The notes beneath the pieces are model-generated. The model was not told the origin of the DNA. It saw nothing but the letters and a program-made list of their open reading frames with translations, and made no database searches. DNA of 64,000 nucleotides from Pseudanabaena sp. PCC 6802 (lineage in GTDB: Bacteria > Cyanobacteriota > Cyanobacteriia > Pseudanabaenales > Pseudanabaenaceae). The stretch covers positions 736,278 to 800,277 of the forward strand of contig NZ_KB235910.1 in the NCBI RefSeq assembly GCF_000332175.1. The letters are read 5' to 3'. Position numbers and translations under genes: made by a program. Shown in pieces: positions 18,666 through 26,434 of this stretch. The stretch's first letter is position 1. Every line of letters begins with the position of its first letter.

Positions 18666-18808
18666 CCGTAGACAGATCTGTTAGGACAGGGGGTGTGGGG
18701 GCGTAGCCCCCACGCAGGGGAGGCAGGGCAGTCTTGGGGGTTCCCCGCTAGAGCCACTGCCGTGTGGAACCACTGCACCCCGTCCTAAGCCTATTGGCTA
18801 TAGCTATA
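18661..18808 (+). repeat. Repeat family B, copy B1 (long form with cassette)
   Basis: 148 bp from TATAGCCGTAGACAGATC to GGCTATAGCTATA. The first five bases supply the TAG stop codon of the molybdoenzyme gene. Between gcagggg and ctgcacccc it carries the same cassette as A1/A2 (aggcagggcagtc to ccactgccgtgtgg). Copies B2 and B3 lack it and are 105 bp long. Confidence 0.8.
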
Positions 18809-18873
18809 TGAGGCGATACCCACGAAAAATTTACAGGCAATTTCTTCTTTCCAGTAGTTTGGCTTGGTTGCGT

Positions 18874-20406
18874 TCATGTCATCCGATCTAAGGTGCGGTA
18901 TTGGACGGCCTCGGCGAGGTGGGGTGTTTCGATCGCTTCTTTGCCAGCGAGGTCGGCAATCGTGCGGGAAACTTTGAGGATGCGATCGGTGGCGCGGGCG
19001 GAGAGTCCAAGGCGGCGGATGGCAGCTTCAAGAAGGCTGAGGGATGACTCGTCGAGCTGGCACCACTTACGTAGGTGGCGACTTTGCATTTGGGCGTTGC
19101 AGTTGAGTTTTGCTTCTTTTTGGAAGCGCTCTTGCTGGCGTTGGCGGGCAGCCTGGACGCGCGATCGCACCTCGGTTGAACTTTCGCCTTCCTTATAGCT
19201 GGTCATTTCCTCGGGTTTGAGGCGGTTGACTGCGACCTGGAGGTCGATGCGATCCATTAATGGCCCTGATAGCTTAGCCCAATATTGTTCGCGTTGTTTG
19301 GGCGTGCAGGTGCAGGCTTGAATGGAATCGCCGTAGTAACCGCACTGGCATGGATTTGTACTTGCAACTAAAGTGAATTGGGATGGGTACGTAACGGACT
19401 GTCGCGTACGGGAAATAGATACGTAGCCATCTTCTAAGGGCTGTCGCAGGAATTCCAATACTTCGCGTTTAAATTCTGTAAGTTCGTCAAGGAATAAAAT
19501 ACCATGATGAGCGAGGGATATCTCACCAGGCTTGGGATAACTGCCACCACCCACAAGTGAGGGGCCGGAAGCGGAGTGATGGGGACTGCGGAAGGGGCGA
19601 TCGCTGACCAAACCTCTGCCCTTGAGCAATCCGGCGACGGAATGCACTTGAGTAGCTTCTAAGGCTTCTTGGAAAGTCATGGGAGGCAAAATCCCCGGCA
19701 AGCGTCGTGCCAGCATGGTTTTGCCAGAACCAGGCGGCCCCACAAAAATCAAGTTGTGCCCGCCCGCCGCCGCAATTTCGAGGGCGCGGCGAGCGTGTTC
19801 CTGACCCTTGACATCTTTAAGATCTAATGGAAAGGGGGCGGCAGAATTGGATGAATTTGAAAGTGTTGTTGCCCTGCTGGCTGGAGTGTACTTATGGGGC
19901 GTAGCGAGAAATTCTCCCACTTCGGTGAGGTTGCGCAGGCCGTAGACAGATAAACCTTCAACTACTGCTGCCTCTTGAGCGTTCTCGACCGGAACGATCA
20001 GGGCTTTGATGCCTAGTTTAATCGCTGTAGCAGCGATCGGCAGCACGCCTGCGACGGGACGCAAGGAGCCATCGAGGGATAGCTCGCCCAGGAACAAAAA
20101 ATTATCGATTAGTTGCACGTTGACTTGCTCGGAGGCGGCCATAATCCCGACACTGATTGGCAGATCGAAGCTGGGACCCTCTTTACGCAGATCGGCAGGC
20201 GTAAGGTTGATAACTATTTTTTTCATGGGAAAGGTATAGCCGGAATTTTTGAGGGCGGACTTGACGCGCTCTTTACTTTCCTGGACGGCGGTATCTGGTA
20301 ACCCCACCACCACAATTCCCGGCAGTCCTCCGGCCACATCAACCTCAACCCCTACCTGGATGGCTTCGATTCCTAGAACTGAGGCACTCCAAACTCTTGC
20401 TAACAT
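18874..20406 (-). CDS. comM: YifB/ComM family Mg-chelatase-like AAA+ ATPase
   Basis: 510 residues. N-terminal ChlI-like domain (VGLPDTAVQESKERVKSAL, INLTPADLRKEGPSFDLP), then an AAA+ core with Walker A GPPGSGKTMLARR, Walker B ILFLDELTEF and a Cys-rich loop (STNPCQCGYYGD). The family helicase drives branch migration of incoming ssDNA in natural transformation (shown for ComM in other bacteria). The ATG directly abuts the stop of the TOPRIM-like gene upstream (TAAATG), so it is the last gene of that run. Confidence 0.92.
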   Translation of the reverse strand: MLARVWSASVLGIEAIQVGVEVDVAGGLPGIVVVGLPDTAVQESKERVKSALKNSGYTFPMKKIVINLTPADLRKEGPSFDLPISVGIMAASEQVNVQLIDNFLFLGELSLDGSLRPVAGVLPIAATAIKLGIKALIVPVENAQEAAVVEGLSVYGLRNLTEVGEFLATPHKYTPASRATTLSNSSNSAAPFPLDLKDVKGQEHARRALEIAAAGGHNLIFVGPPGSGKTMLARRLPGILPPMTFQEALEATQVHSVAGLLKGRGLVSDRPFRSPHHSASGPSLVGGGSYPKPGEISLAHHGILFLDELTEFKREVLEFLRQPLEDGYVSISRTRQSVTYPSQFTLVASTNPCQCGYYGDSIQACTCTPKQREQYWAKLSGPLMDRIDLQVAVNRLKPEEMTSYKEGESSTEVRSRVQAARQRQQERFQKEAKLNCNAQMQSRHLRKWCQLDESSLSLLEAAIRRLGLSARATDRILKVSRTIADLAGKEAIETPHLAEAVQYRTLDRMT

Positions 20407-21153
20407 TTAAGTGCCCCTCCATGAATCTTGGCTTAATTGTATTTGTGTAATGCTACTAAGCTTCCCGTTTAAAAGTTGATATTGGTCAGTTCGAGGTTGA
20501 TGCAAACATTGCCAACACCATGCAAATAATGTTCGCAAGGATGCACAGGTATCCGGGTTTGATAAAACTTTTTCAGTATCAAGGCAAGCGAGAATTTGTC
20601 CACCATGTTCTAACTCCTCAAAGCCCTGATAAATTGCCTTTAATTTATTTTTAGGATGAGGAATCTCTTCAACATCATAGTCACAGTCTTCTAAAGAAGT
20701 CCCCAGGACTGAATTTACTGCGCTAGCATCAGCAAAATAGTATGCTTCCAACATGTTAACGAGGAAATGCACAGAAGCTCGATGTTTTTCTTGAGAAAGC
20801 ATCGTATCAAGTGCAAGTCGGTAACGATTAAAAACTTCTGTTGCTTGGTCTCTGCGATCCTGTTCTAGATCGTCAATCAAAAGTACATAGTCGATGTTTT
20901 CATTTAACCGCCTTCTGGCTTCAAGCCCAATCTCCTCCTCATCTCGATTGGGAATTGTTTGACCGCTCCCTACCATTTTTAACTTTTTCTTGTCAGAAGT
21001 AATTGGCGATCGCTGTCCGATTTGACGAATGACCTCAAAATAACAAGTCCCCAATTTTGTCAGCGAACGAAAAAGCATAGGTAAGTGTTGAGCTTCAGTA
21101 TCTCCAGTCACAATTAAGCCAAACTTGACGAAACGCCATGCTGAGTCGCTCAT
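20407..21153 (-). CDS. TOPRIM-like (DUF4276-type) protein paired with AAA ATPase
   Basis: 248 residues. The start VKFGLIVTGDTEAQHLPMLFRSL resembles the TOPRIM opening with E20 (usual form EGxTE). YVLLIDDLEQDR (D94, D95, D99) matches the DxD strand. HFLVNMLEAYYFAD matches the E/D helix found in DUF4276/DUF4435-like nucleases. Such proteins act as the nuclease partner of an AAA15 ATPase in defence modules (for example AriB in PARIS). Its ATG overlaps the ATPase stop by 4 bp (ATGA). Assignment to TOPRIM is by motif reading only. Confidence 0.6.
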   Translation of the reverse strand: MSDSAWRFVKFGLIVTGDTEAQHLPMLFRSLTKLGTCYFEVIRQIGQRSPITSDKKKLKMVGSGQTIPNRDEEEIGLEARRRLNENIDYVLLIDDLEQDRRDQATEVFNRYRLALDTMLSQEKHRASVHFLVNMLEAYYFADASAVNSVLGTSLEDCDYDVEEIPHPKNKLKAIYQGFEELEHGGQILACLDTEKVLSNPDTCASLRTLFAWCWQCLHQPRTDQYQLLNGKLSSITQIQLSQDSWRGT

Positions 21154-22349
21154 CTAGCTAACCCTTCAACCAAAGTCTGACTTTGCCGACTTTGTGGTGC
21201 GATCGCCTCAGACATATACAGCGAACCAACAGCATATTCCTCTAGCAAATCCTGGACTTCCTCCATTTCGCTAACTCTTTTAATTACAGTTTGCCCCAGA
21301 TCGTCTACTTCGGTAACTAATATATTTTCTGGATTAAATTGACTCATCAAAACAGGAGAATGAGTAGCAATAAATACTTGTTTATTCCAGCTTGTTGTAG
21401 CTAGTTTTACTGCCTTGGCAAAGGTAGCGATCGCCCAGGGATGTAGAGATATTTCTGGCTCATCAAATAAGATTAAAGAATTGCGCTCTTCTCCTTCAGA
21501 AAAAAGCGCTGTGAGGTGTATAAGCATTTGCAAATAACCATCAGACACTCCCGAAGCTTGAATTGGTTTTCGTCTTCTTCTCTCTAAAAAACTCCCATAG
21601 ACTGTACTTGGGCCAGTCTGCTCGATTAAAAGATCGTCAAACAATGGGAAACTTTCTCTCATGAGATCGACAATTGTATCGTACCGTCGATCGATTCTGC
21701 GCTTATCATGCAGGTTTCTTAAAACTGACCAGAGGTTATCAGATCGATCCCACAACCATGTGTGATAGCTAGACTCCGATCCTCTTTGCTTCAAGACAAA
21801 TAAGTTAGCTTGTCGCGCATGATAGAGATGTACGAAATGAAGTAACTTGTCTAATTCAGAGGTTTCTTCAACATCTTCTTGAAAATCAACATACTTACTA
21901 AAGGCAAGTCTTTCGGGATCTCTCAGATCGAAAGTAGCATAACCAAGGGATAGATGATAGAATTTAACCTTATCACTACCAACTTTGCGATCGATTAAAT
22001 TAATATTTCTAACCTTGGAGTATAATTTTTCTCCTACAAAGGGTTCGATTCTTCCTGATGAATAGCTGAATAGAACCTCATATTTTACACTCTCAGTTTC
22101 AATCTCAATTGATATATTTGTATTTTCATCGTCTGCTCCATCCCACAATGCTCCAATGCCGTGGCTCCTAGCGCTGGATGCTTGTTCAACCCCTCTAATT
22201 GCACAATCTCGAATAAACCAGATTGTATCTAGAAATGTTGACTTGCCAGCACCGTTTGCGCCAAATAGGACGTTCAAATCTTTAAGCTCGATGTCTATAT
22301 CTGCTAACGAGCGAAAGTTTTTAACTCTGAGGTGCGTTAATTTAGACAT
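21150..22349 (-). CDS. AAA15/OLD-like ATPase (RecF-SMC type)
   Basis: 399 residues. N-terminus LRVKNFRSLADIDIEL with Walker A G30-ANGAGKST; signature region SGVSDGYLQMLIHLTALF; Walker B SLILFDEPEISLHPW; switch histidine FIATHSPVLMSQF. This is the ABC-type ATPase of the COG1106/COG4637/AAA15 group, which is the sensor part of several two-gene phage-defence systems. Starts 9 nt after the dapF stop and overlaps the TOPRIM-like gene by 4 bp, so the two must be co-translated. Confidence 0.85.
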   Translation of the reverse strand: MSKLTHLRVKNFRSLADIDIELKDLNVLFGANGAGKSTFLDTIWFIRDCAIRGVEQASSARSHGIGALWDGADDENTNISIEIETESVKYEVLFSYSSGRIEPFVGEKLYSKVRNINLIDRKVGSDKVKFYHLSLGYATFDLRDPERLAFSKYVDFQEDVEETSELDKLLHFVHLYHARQANLFVLKQRGSESSYHTWLWDRSDNLWSVLRNLHDKRRIDRRYDTIVDLMRESFPLFDDLLIEQTGPSTVYGSFLERRRRKPIQASGVSDGYLQMLIHLTALFSEGEERNSLILFDEPEISLHPWAIATFAKAVKLATTSWNKQVFIATHSPVLMSQFNPENILVTEVDDLGQTVIKRVSEMEEVQDLLEEYAVGSLYMSEAIAPQSRQSQTLVEGLAR

Positions 22350-22358
22350 GGTACCTAA

Positions 22359-23234
22359 CTAACTGTCTTGACTTATCTGAGCCTGACCTGTAAATACTTT
22401 TTGGGCTGGGCCTGTCATTAAGACATGGTTGGTTTCCGCAACCCAATGAATCTTGAGATCGCCGCCGGGGAGGTTAACGGTACAGGTGCGATCGCACAGG
22501 TCATTTAAGACGCCGGCAACCACAGAAGCGCAAGCTCCCGTACCGCAGGCGAGGGTAGCTCCAGCTCCGCGCTCCCAAACGCGCATTTTCATGTAGTCGC
22601 GACGCACCATTTCAATAAACTCGGTATTGGTGCGCTGAGGGAAAACGGCATGATGCTCGAATTTTGGGCCAATCTCAGCTAAAGTGATATTACCTACATC
22701 GGTCACAAAAGTAATGCAGTGGGGGTTACCCATGCTGACGGTGGTGACATGCCACGTTTGTCCTGCCACTTCAAGCGGAACGTTAATGGCTTTGCTGTCC
22801 GGCTCGGCTAGTGTAGTGGGGATTTCCCGAGCCAGCAGGCGCGGTTCTCCCATATCGACGGTAATCTGTCCGTCCGCATCCAGTTGCAGTACCATCAGAC
22901 CCGCTCCAGTTTGGATGTGGTAGCGTTTGTCTATAGGAGCTATTTCCAGATCCACCATAAATTTGGCAAGGCAGCGGATGCCGTTACCGCACATTTCTGG
23001 CTCGGAGCCGTCGGAGTTAAAGATCCGCATGCGGTAATCTCCAGGCTGACCATCTGTGGCGGGGAGCAGGAAAATTACGCCGTCAGCACCAATGCCAAAG
23101 TTACGATCGCACCACTTAATTGCTTGTGCTGCTGTGAGTTTTGGTTCGGGGCGATCGCGGTTATCGATCAGGATAAAGTCGTTACCGAGACCGTGATATT
23201 TGCTAAATGCTAATTGTTCTACCTGTGATGCCAT
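22359..23234 (-). CDS. dapF: Diaminopimelate epimerase
   Basis: 291 residues. Converts LL- to meso-diaminopimelate for lysine and peptidoglycan. Opening [15 protein letters not shown], first catalytic cysteine in EMCGNGIRC, second in [10 protein letters not shown], and VSMGNPHCI between them. Full length for the family. First gene of a minus-strand run dapF-ATPase-TOPRIM-comM. Confidence 0.95.
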   Translation of the reverse strand: MASQVEQLAFSKYHGLGNDFILIDNRDRPEPKLTAAQAIKWCDRNFGIGADGVIFLLPATDGQPGDYRMRIFNSDGSEPEMCGNGIRCLAKFMVDLEIAPIDKRYHIQTGAGLMVLQLDADGQITVDMGEPRLLAREIPTTLAEPDSKAINVPLEVAGQTWHVTTVSMGNPHCITFVTDVGNITLAEIGPKFEHHAVFPQRTNTEFIEMVRRDYMKMRVWERGAGATLACGTGACASVVAGVLNDLCDRTCTVNLPGGDLKIHWVAETNHVLMTGPAQKVFTGQAQISQDS

Positions 23235-23304
23235 GCCCGAAACCTAGATCGTAAGTACTTATTTGCCTTAATCGTAACTTAATACCAATTTAAATTGTTG
23301 TGGT

Positions 23305-23390
23305 TGCGGATGGGAGGTGGGGGCAATGACCCCATGCAGGGGTTCTACCCCTTCACCCCGTTCGATCTGAGGACAGCATGTTGGACTGGC
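23305..23390. repeat. Degenerate A/B-type palindromic repeat
   Basis: ggtgggggcaatgacccc, then gcaggggttctaccccttcaccccg and gatctgagga, resembles the core of the A/B repeats without intact ends. It occupies part of the 213-bp gap between trpD and dapF. Decayed copy. Confidence 0.45.
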
Positions 23391-23447
23391 ATCGGCATAG
23401 TGTGCGTGACTTGAAAGGGGCTTGCCCCCCATTGCTTAGTCCCCCCA

Positions 23448-24485
23448 TCAACTGTTCAGAAATCCTACTAATTGCTCTAATTTTTGCCATGCGGCACCGC
23501 TGCTAATCACTTCAGATGCCAGCTTTACTCCTTCTGCCCAGGTATTTGCTTTGCCTGCTACCCGTAAAGCAATGCCACTATTGAGGGCAACGCAATCTGT
23601 CTGGGCGACTGTACCCTTACCCTGCAATACAGAGCGTAGAATTTCAGCATTTTCAGCGATGCTGCCACCTTTAAGTGCAGAGCTAGAAGCATTGGATAAT
23701 TCTAAAGCTTGCGAGTCGATCGCTTCTAAGGTAATGCGATCGCCCTGTAGAAAGGCAATATCCGTAAGATCGCCCAAACCTGCCTCGTCCATCCCTTCGC
23801 GGCTGTGCAAGACGACGGCTTGCTGGCGACCCAGGATCTGGAGCGCCTGAGCCACAGTCTGAAGCAAATCCTTGTGATATACGCCCATTACCTGCGCGGT
23901 TGGTTGTGCGGGATTCACCAGTGGCCCGATCAGATTAAAAACGGTGCGAACGCCCAAACTGCGACGAATGGAACCCACAGCTTTCATGGCAGGATGCCAG
24001 TTAGGCGCAAACAGGAAGGTAATTCCCACAGAGGGGAGCGCGTCGTAAATTTTCTCTGGTGTCGCTGCCAGATTCACGCCCAGCGCTTCCAGGACATCGG
24101 CTGAACCCGAGCGGCTGGACATGGCGCGATTGCCGTGCTTGGCAACTGGAACGCCAGCGGCGGCAGCGACAAAAGCTACGGCAGTTGAGATGTTAAATGT
24201 CTCTGCTCCATCACCGCCCGTACCGCAGGTGTCCAGGAGACTGTTCATGCCATGACTGAGGGAGGAATCTGCCGCCTGCCCCAGAGATAGCTGCTGCAAT
24301 ACGCCTGCCATTGCTGCCAGTTCCACTGCTTCTATGCCCTTACATTGCAGTGCCACTAAAATTGCACCTGACAACTCCGGTGCGATCGCCGCGTCTAGCC
24401 AACCCTGCATCAGTGTAGTGGCTTGCTCGCGATCGAGCGATCGTTTATCAATCAGTTGTTTGAGAATCTCAGACCAATTTGTCAT
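23448..24485 (-). CDS. trpD: Anthranilate phosphoribosyltransferase
   Basis: 345 residues. Second step of tryptophan synthesis, joining PRPP to anthranilate. PRPP loop [67 protein letters not shown]. Starts 27 bp after the DUF4440 gene on the same strand, probably co-transcribed. No other trp genes are adjacent, as is usual in cyanobacteria. Confidence 0.95.
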   Translation of the reverse strand: MTNWSEILKQLIDKRSLDREQATTLMQGWLDAAIAPELSGAILVALQCKGIEAVELAAMAGVLQQLSLGQAADSSLSHGMNSLLDTCGTGGDGAETFNISTAVAFVAAAAGVPVAKHGNRAMSSRSGSADVLEALGVNLAATPEKIYDALPSVGITFLFAPNWHPAMKAVGSIRRSLGVRTVFNLIGPLVNPAQPTAQVMGVYHKDLLQTVAQALQILGRQQAVVLHSREGMDEAGLGDLTDIAFLQGDRITLEAIDSQALELSNASSSALKGGSIAENAEILRSVLQGKGTVAQTDCVALNSGIALRVAGKANTWAEGVKLASEVISSGAAWQKLEQLVGFLNS

Positions 24486-24512
24486 GTTAGTTGGGATAAA
24501 GATGTTGGGAGT

Positions 24513-24890
24513 TTATACGATCGCACTAACGCTGCCGCCTGCAATTTGCCAGCCGTTTTCGCCTTTGCGCCACACCCTCATATAGCGGTAGTCGCCCGCG
24601 AAGGCATTTCCTAAATAGGTACCGCTCAGGAAGATTTTAGCCGATGCCAGAACGAAGCGATCGCTCCAAACTCGTATCTCTAGCTCCTTGAGCACGAATT
24701 CATGGAACTGCGTGCCACCAGTGCGATGCAACTCCAGATCCATCGCTTTGGTCGCCAAATCGCCAGTCGGCCCCGCGAACAACAGGTCATCGGCGATGAG
24801 CGCGTCCAACTCGGCCACATCTGAAGCACGCATTGCGGCATAAAGTCGCGCTTCGCATGCGCGGATTTGGGTTTCGATGTCTGGACTCAT
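24513..24890 (-). CDS. DUF4440 / SnoaL-like NTF2-fold protein
   Basis: 125 residues (IRACEARLYAAMRASDVAELDALIADDLLFAGPTG, MRVWRKGENGWQIAGGSVS). This is the single cone-shaped NTF2-like domain of DUF4440. Such proteins bind small molecules or act as minor enzymes; substrate unknown. Its ATG is the edge of the left 25-bp direct repeat of the 24.9-26.4 kb islet. Before that insertion it would have followed the TIGR01777 gene by 3 bp. Confidence 0.8.
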   Translation of the reverse strand: MSPDIETQIRACEARLYAAMRASDVAELDALIADDLLFAGPTGDLATKAMDLELHRTGGTQFHEFVLKELEIRVWSDRFVLASAKIFLSGTYLGNAFAGDYRYMRVWRKGENGWQIAGGSVSAIV

Positions 24891-24913
24891 GTCTTAAACA
24901 ATTTGGGCTAAAG
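24889..24913. repeat. Islet boundary direct repeat, left copy (attL-like)
   Basis: 25 bp, atgtcttaaac...gggctaaag, identical to 26410-26434. It reads as the last codons and stop of the TIGR01777 gene (LALAQIV, TAA) plus 5 bp, yet sits 1.5 kb away from that gene. It looks like a duplicated target or attachment site. Confidence 0.8.
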
Positions 24914-24923
24914 ATTTAGCGTA

Positions 24924-24940
24924 GGTGGGCAATGCCCACC
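24924..24940. other. Perfect hairpin
   Basis: GGTGGGC-AAT-GCCCACC, 7-bp stem with a 3-nt loop, just inside the left islet boundary. It could stop transcription coming from the islet genes on the minus strand, though no T-run follows. Confidence 0.5.
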
Positions 24941-24948
24941 AGCCTTAG

Positions 24949-25086
24949 CCTGGATTATTCATGACGATCTGCAAAAATCCTCAAAAACCTCACTGGGAAA
25001 GCAATCTAGCGGGTTACCCAAAAATACAGTCTGTTTTTTGGAATCCACCCACCGTCAGGGTTTCGCGGACTGGTGAATAATCCAGG
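24949..25086. repeat. MITE-like element with 13-bp inverted ends
   Basis: cctggattattca (24949-24961) and tgaataatccagg (25074-25086) are exact inverted repeats enclosing 112 bp with no ORF. Probably a small non-autonomous insertion inside the islet. Confidence 0.5.
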
Positions 25087-25198
25087 TTAATTCAGTGACA
25101 TTCGATTATAGTTCCACTTGTCGATCACTGGTAGCTATCATTCCTAAATGTGATCGATTCGCTATGCTTACCTAACTGCGTTAGCTTGCGTGTCAGAG

Positions 25199-25383
25199 TC
25201 AACTGCTCAGTTGAATCAATTTCTTGTGTTCTGTAGAAGTGAGTGCTTCTGCTTACCTTTTAGCAATTATTAGGGCAAGATATTTCTCCCGAGTTTGGGC
25301 TGAGAAGCTGATGTCGATTTGTTGTAATAGTTCGGTTTCGGTAGTTTGAGGATGGCTGCTTGAGGCTGAAGATGTCCTTGCAT
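25199..25383 (-). pseudogene. Decayed antitoxin-like protein remnant
   Basis: One minus frame reads TETELLQQIDIS...REKYLALIIAKR, then TAA, then AEALTSTEHKKLIQLSS, then TGA. It resembles a common small cyanobacterial protein (typically ETELLxxIN...RYxELIAKRRAExLTxEExxELI) often found beside HNH or PIN toxins. The internal stop replaces an expected arginine codon, and the rest is out of frame. Broken; no partner toxin gene remains. Confidence 0.5.
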
Positions 25384-25405
25384 ATAAACCAATCTAAATC
25401 TCAAT

Positions 25406-25537
25406 CTAGTTATTATTTTTGGGCGGTTCTTTAGGTGGTTTTACTGGCGGCATAGGTAACTTAATAGAACTGGGGGGCAATGAATGCTGCCTATCTTGTC
25501 GCTTCTCACCCTTATCTTCTTTCTTCCGTTCAAGCAT
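25406..25537 (-). CDS. Proline-rich 43-residue peptide, coupled to the upstream membrane protein gene
   Basis: Not a long ORF but well supported. ATG at 25537 lies 1 bp after the stop of the upstream gene. The GGGAGG ribosome site (25543-25548 region) is formed by that gene's last codons (LGGN). The peptide is a charged head, MLERKKEDKGEKRQDRQ, then a tail LPPSSIKLPMPPVKPPKEPP and KNNN. No signal peptide or membrane helix. PxxP-type tails bind other proteins, so it may be an adaptor or inhibitor of the membrane protein; this is inference. Confidence 0.65.
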   Translation of the reverse strand: MLERKKEDKGEKRQDRQHSLPPSSIKLPMPPVKPPKEPPKNNN

Positions 25538-25538
25538 T

Positions 25539-26042
25539 TTAGTTTCCTCCCAAATAATTCTGCTTAAAGTATTTCTCAGTTTTAGTTTCAGCCGTAGTGA
25601 GATATTTTTTGTTGTCTGGCAGAGGACTGGAAGACAGATAAAGATTTACAGCCTTCTGTTTCCTACGCTTTAGTTCAAGCGTTAGGTTATGAATTTCAGC
25701 ATCTGTCAACAATCCTTCAGAGACTGCATACCATTTCTCCTCAGCATAGAGCAGCAAATCTACCAATTCCGCATTTAGAGACTCAATACTGCGTACCCTT
25801 TTTTGATATGGTAAGTGAGGTCTAATAGCAGTTATTAGATGTGATAATGCAATTATAGCAGCCCAAACAAATTGAGCTTTTGACCAAATAACCCAGCCTG
25901 CAATGCTGCCATTTGATACAACAGCCAGAAAAATTTCTGTTGATGTATCTAGTCGTACGGCTTCAAGATGAAAGCATTCGAGATACTCAATATGAACTTT
26001 TAACTCAACTAGCTCATTCCAAAATCGCTGCTGACAGCTAAT
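25539..26042 (-). CDS. Two-membrane-helix protein (SLATT-like layout) with ATT start
   Basis: The frame is open from a TAA at 26046-26048 down to 25539 with no ATG, GTG or TTG before residue ~93. The only well-placed start is ATT at 26040-26042, 8 nt after a perfect GGAGG (26051-26055). That gives 167 residues: a helical head (CQQRFWNELVELKVHIEYLE); two hydrophobic helices (about 39-57, TEIFLAVVSNGSIAGW, and 64-81, FVWAAIIALSHLITAI); then a charged helical tail (LNAELVDLLLYAEEKWY, LKRRKQKAVNLYL). This layout resembles SLATT two-helix effector proteins, but I cannot name a family. Translation is coupled to the peptide gene that follows. Confidence 0.65.
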   Translation of the reverse strand: MSCQQRFWNELVELKVHIEYLECFHLEAVRLDTSTEIFLAVVSNGSIAGWVIWSKAQFVWAAIIALSHLITAIRPHLPYQKRVRSIESLNAELVDLLLYAEEKWYAVSEGLLTDAEIHNLTLELKRRKQKAVNLYLSSSPLPDNKKYLTTAETKTEKYFKQNYLGGN

Positions 26043-26150
26043 AGCTTATACCTCCAATGTGACAAAGTTACTTAACCTAGATTACAGCAATCTTGCTTAT
26101 AGTTATAGCTCAAAAGTCTGCCAATGAACTTATTCTAACTAAAGGTGTAA

Positions 26151-26240
26151 TATGAAATCCAGCTAATTAATTATTGATACATTAACTGTTTACAATGGTT
26201 TCAGCCTATTTTTGCGATAAGCAATCAACCGGATTTCATA
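26151..26240. repeat. Inverted-repeat element in the islet
   Basis: tatgaaatcc (26151-26160) and ggatttcata (26231-26240) are exact inverted repeats around an AT-rich centre. No ORF. Part of the ~370 bp at the right of the islet, where nothing else was recognised. Confidence 0.45.
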
Positions 26241-26409
26241 ATAATTAAGCCATCATTAAGATCGCTTTTAACATACTCCTTAGAAGATTTACGCCAAAAA
26301 AAGAAACCTATTGTGCAGGCGTAAGAAGATAAGTAGCACTCATAGCCGAGGCGGTTAAAATTCAATTACTTCCATCATGAAGGTATGTTTTGTACTTTGA
26401 GCGCTAACT

Positions 26410-26434
26410 ATGTCTTAAACAATTTGGGCTAAAG
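26410..26434. repeat. Islet boundary direct repeat, right copy (attR-like)
   Basis: Identical 25 bp to 24889-24913. Here it covers the genuine 3' end of the TIGR01777 gene, including its TAA (26415-26417), so that gene stays intact after the insertion. Confidence 0.8.

Noticed and set aside
25419-25673. 84-codon plus-strand frame in the islet
   Set aside because: It is the antisense of the coupled peptide and membrane-protein genes, which have ribosome sites and better protein features.
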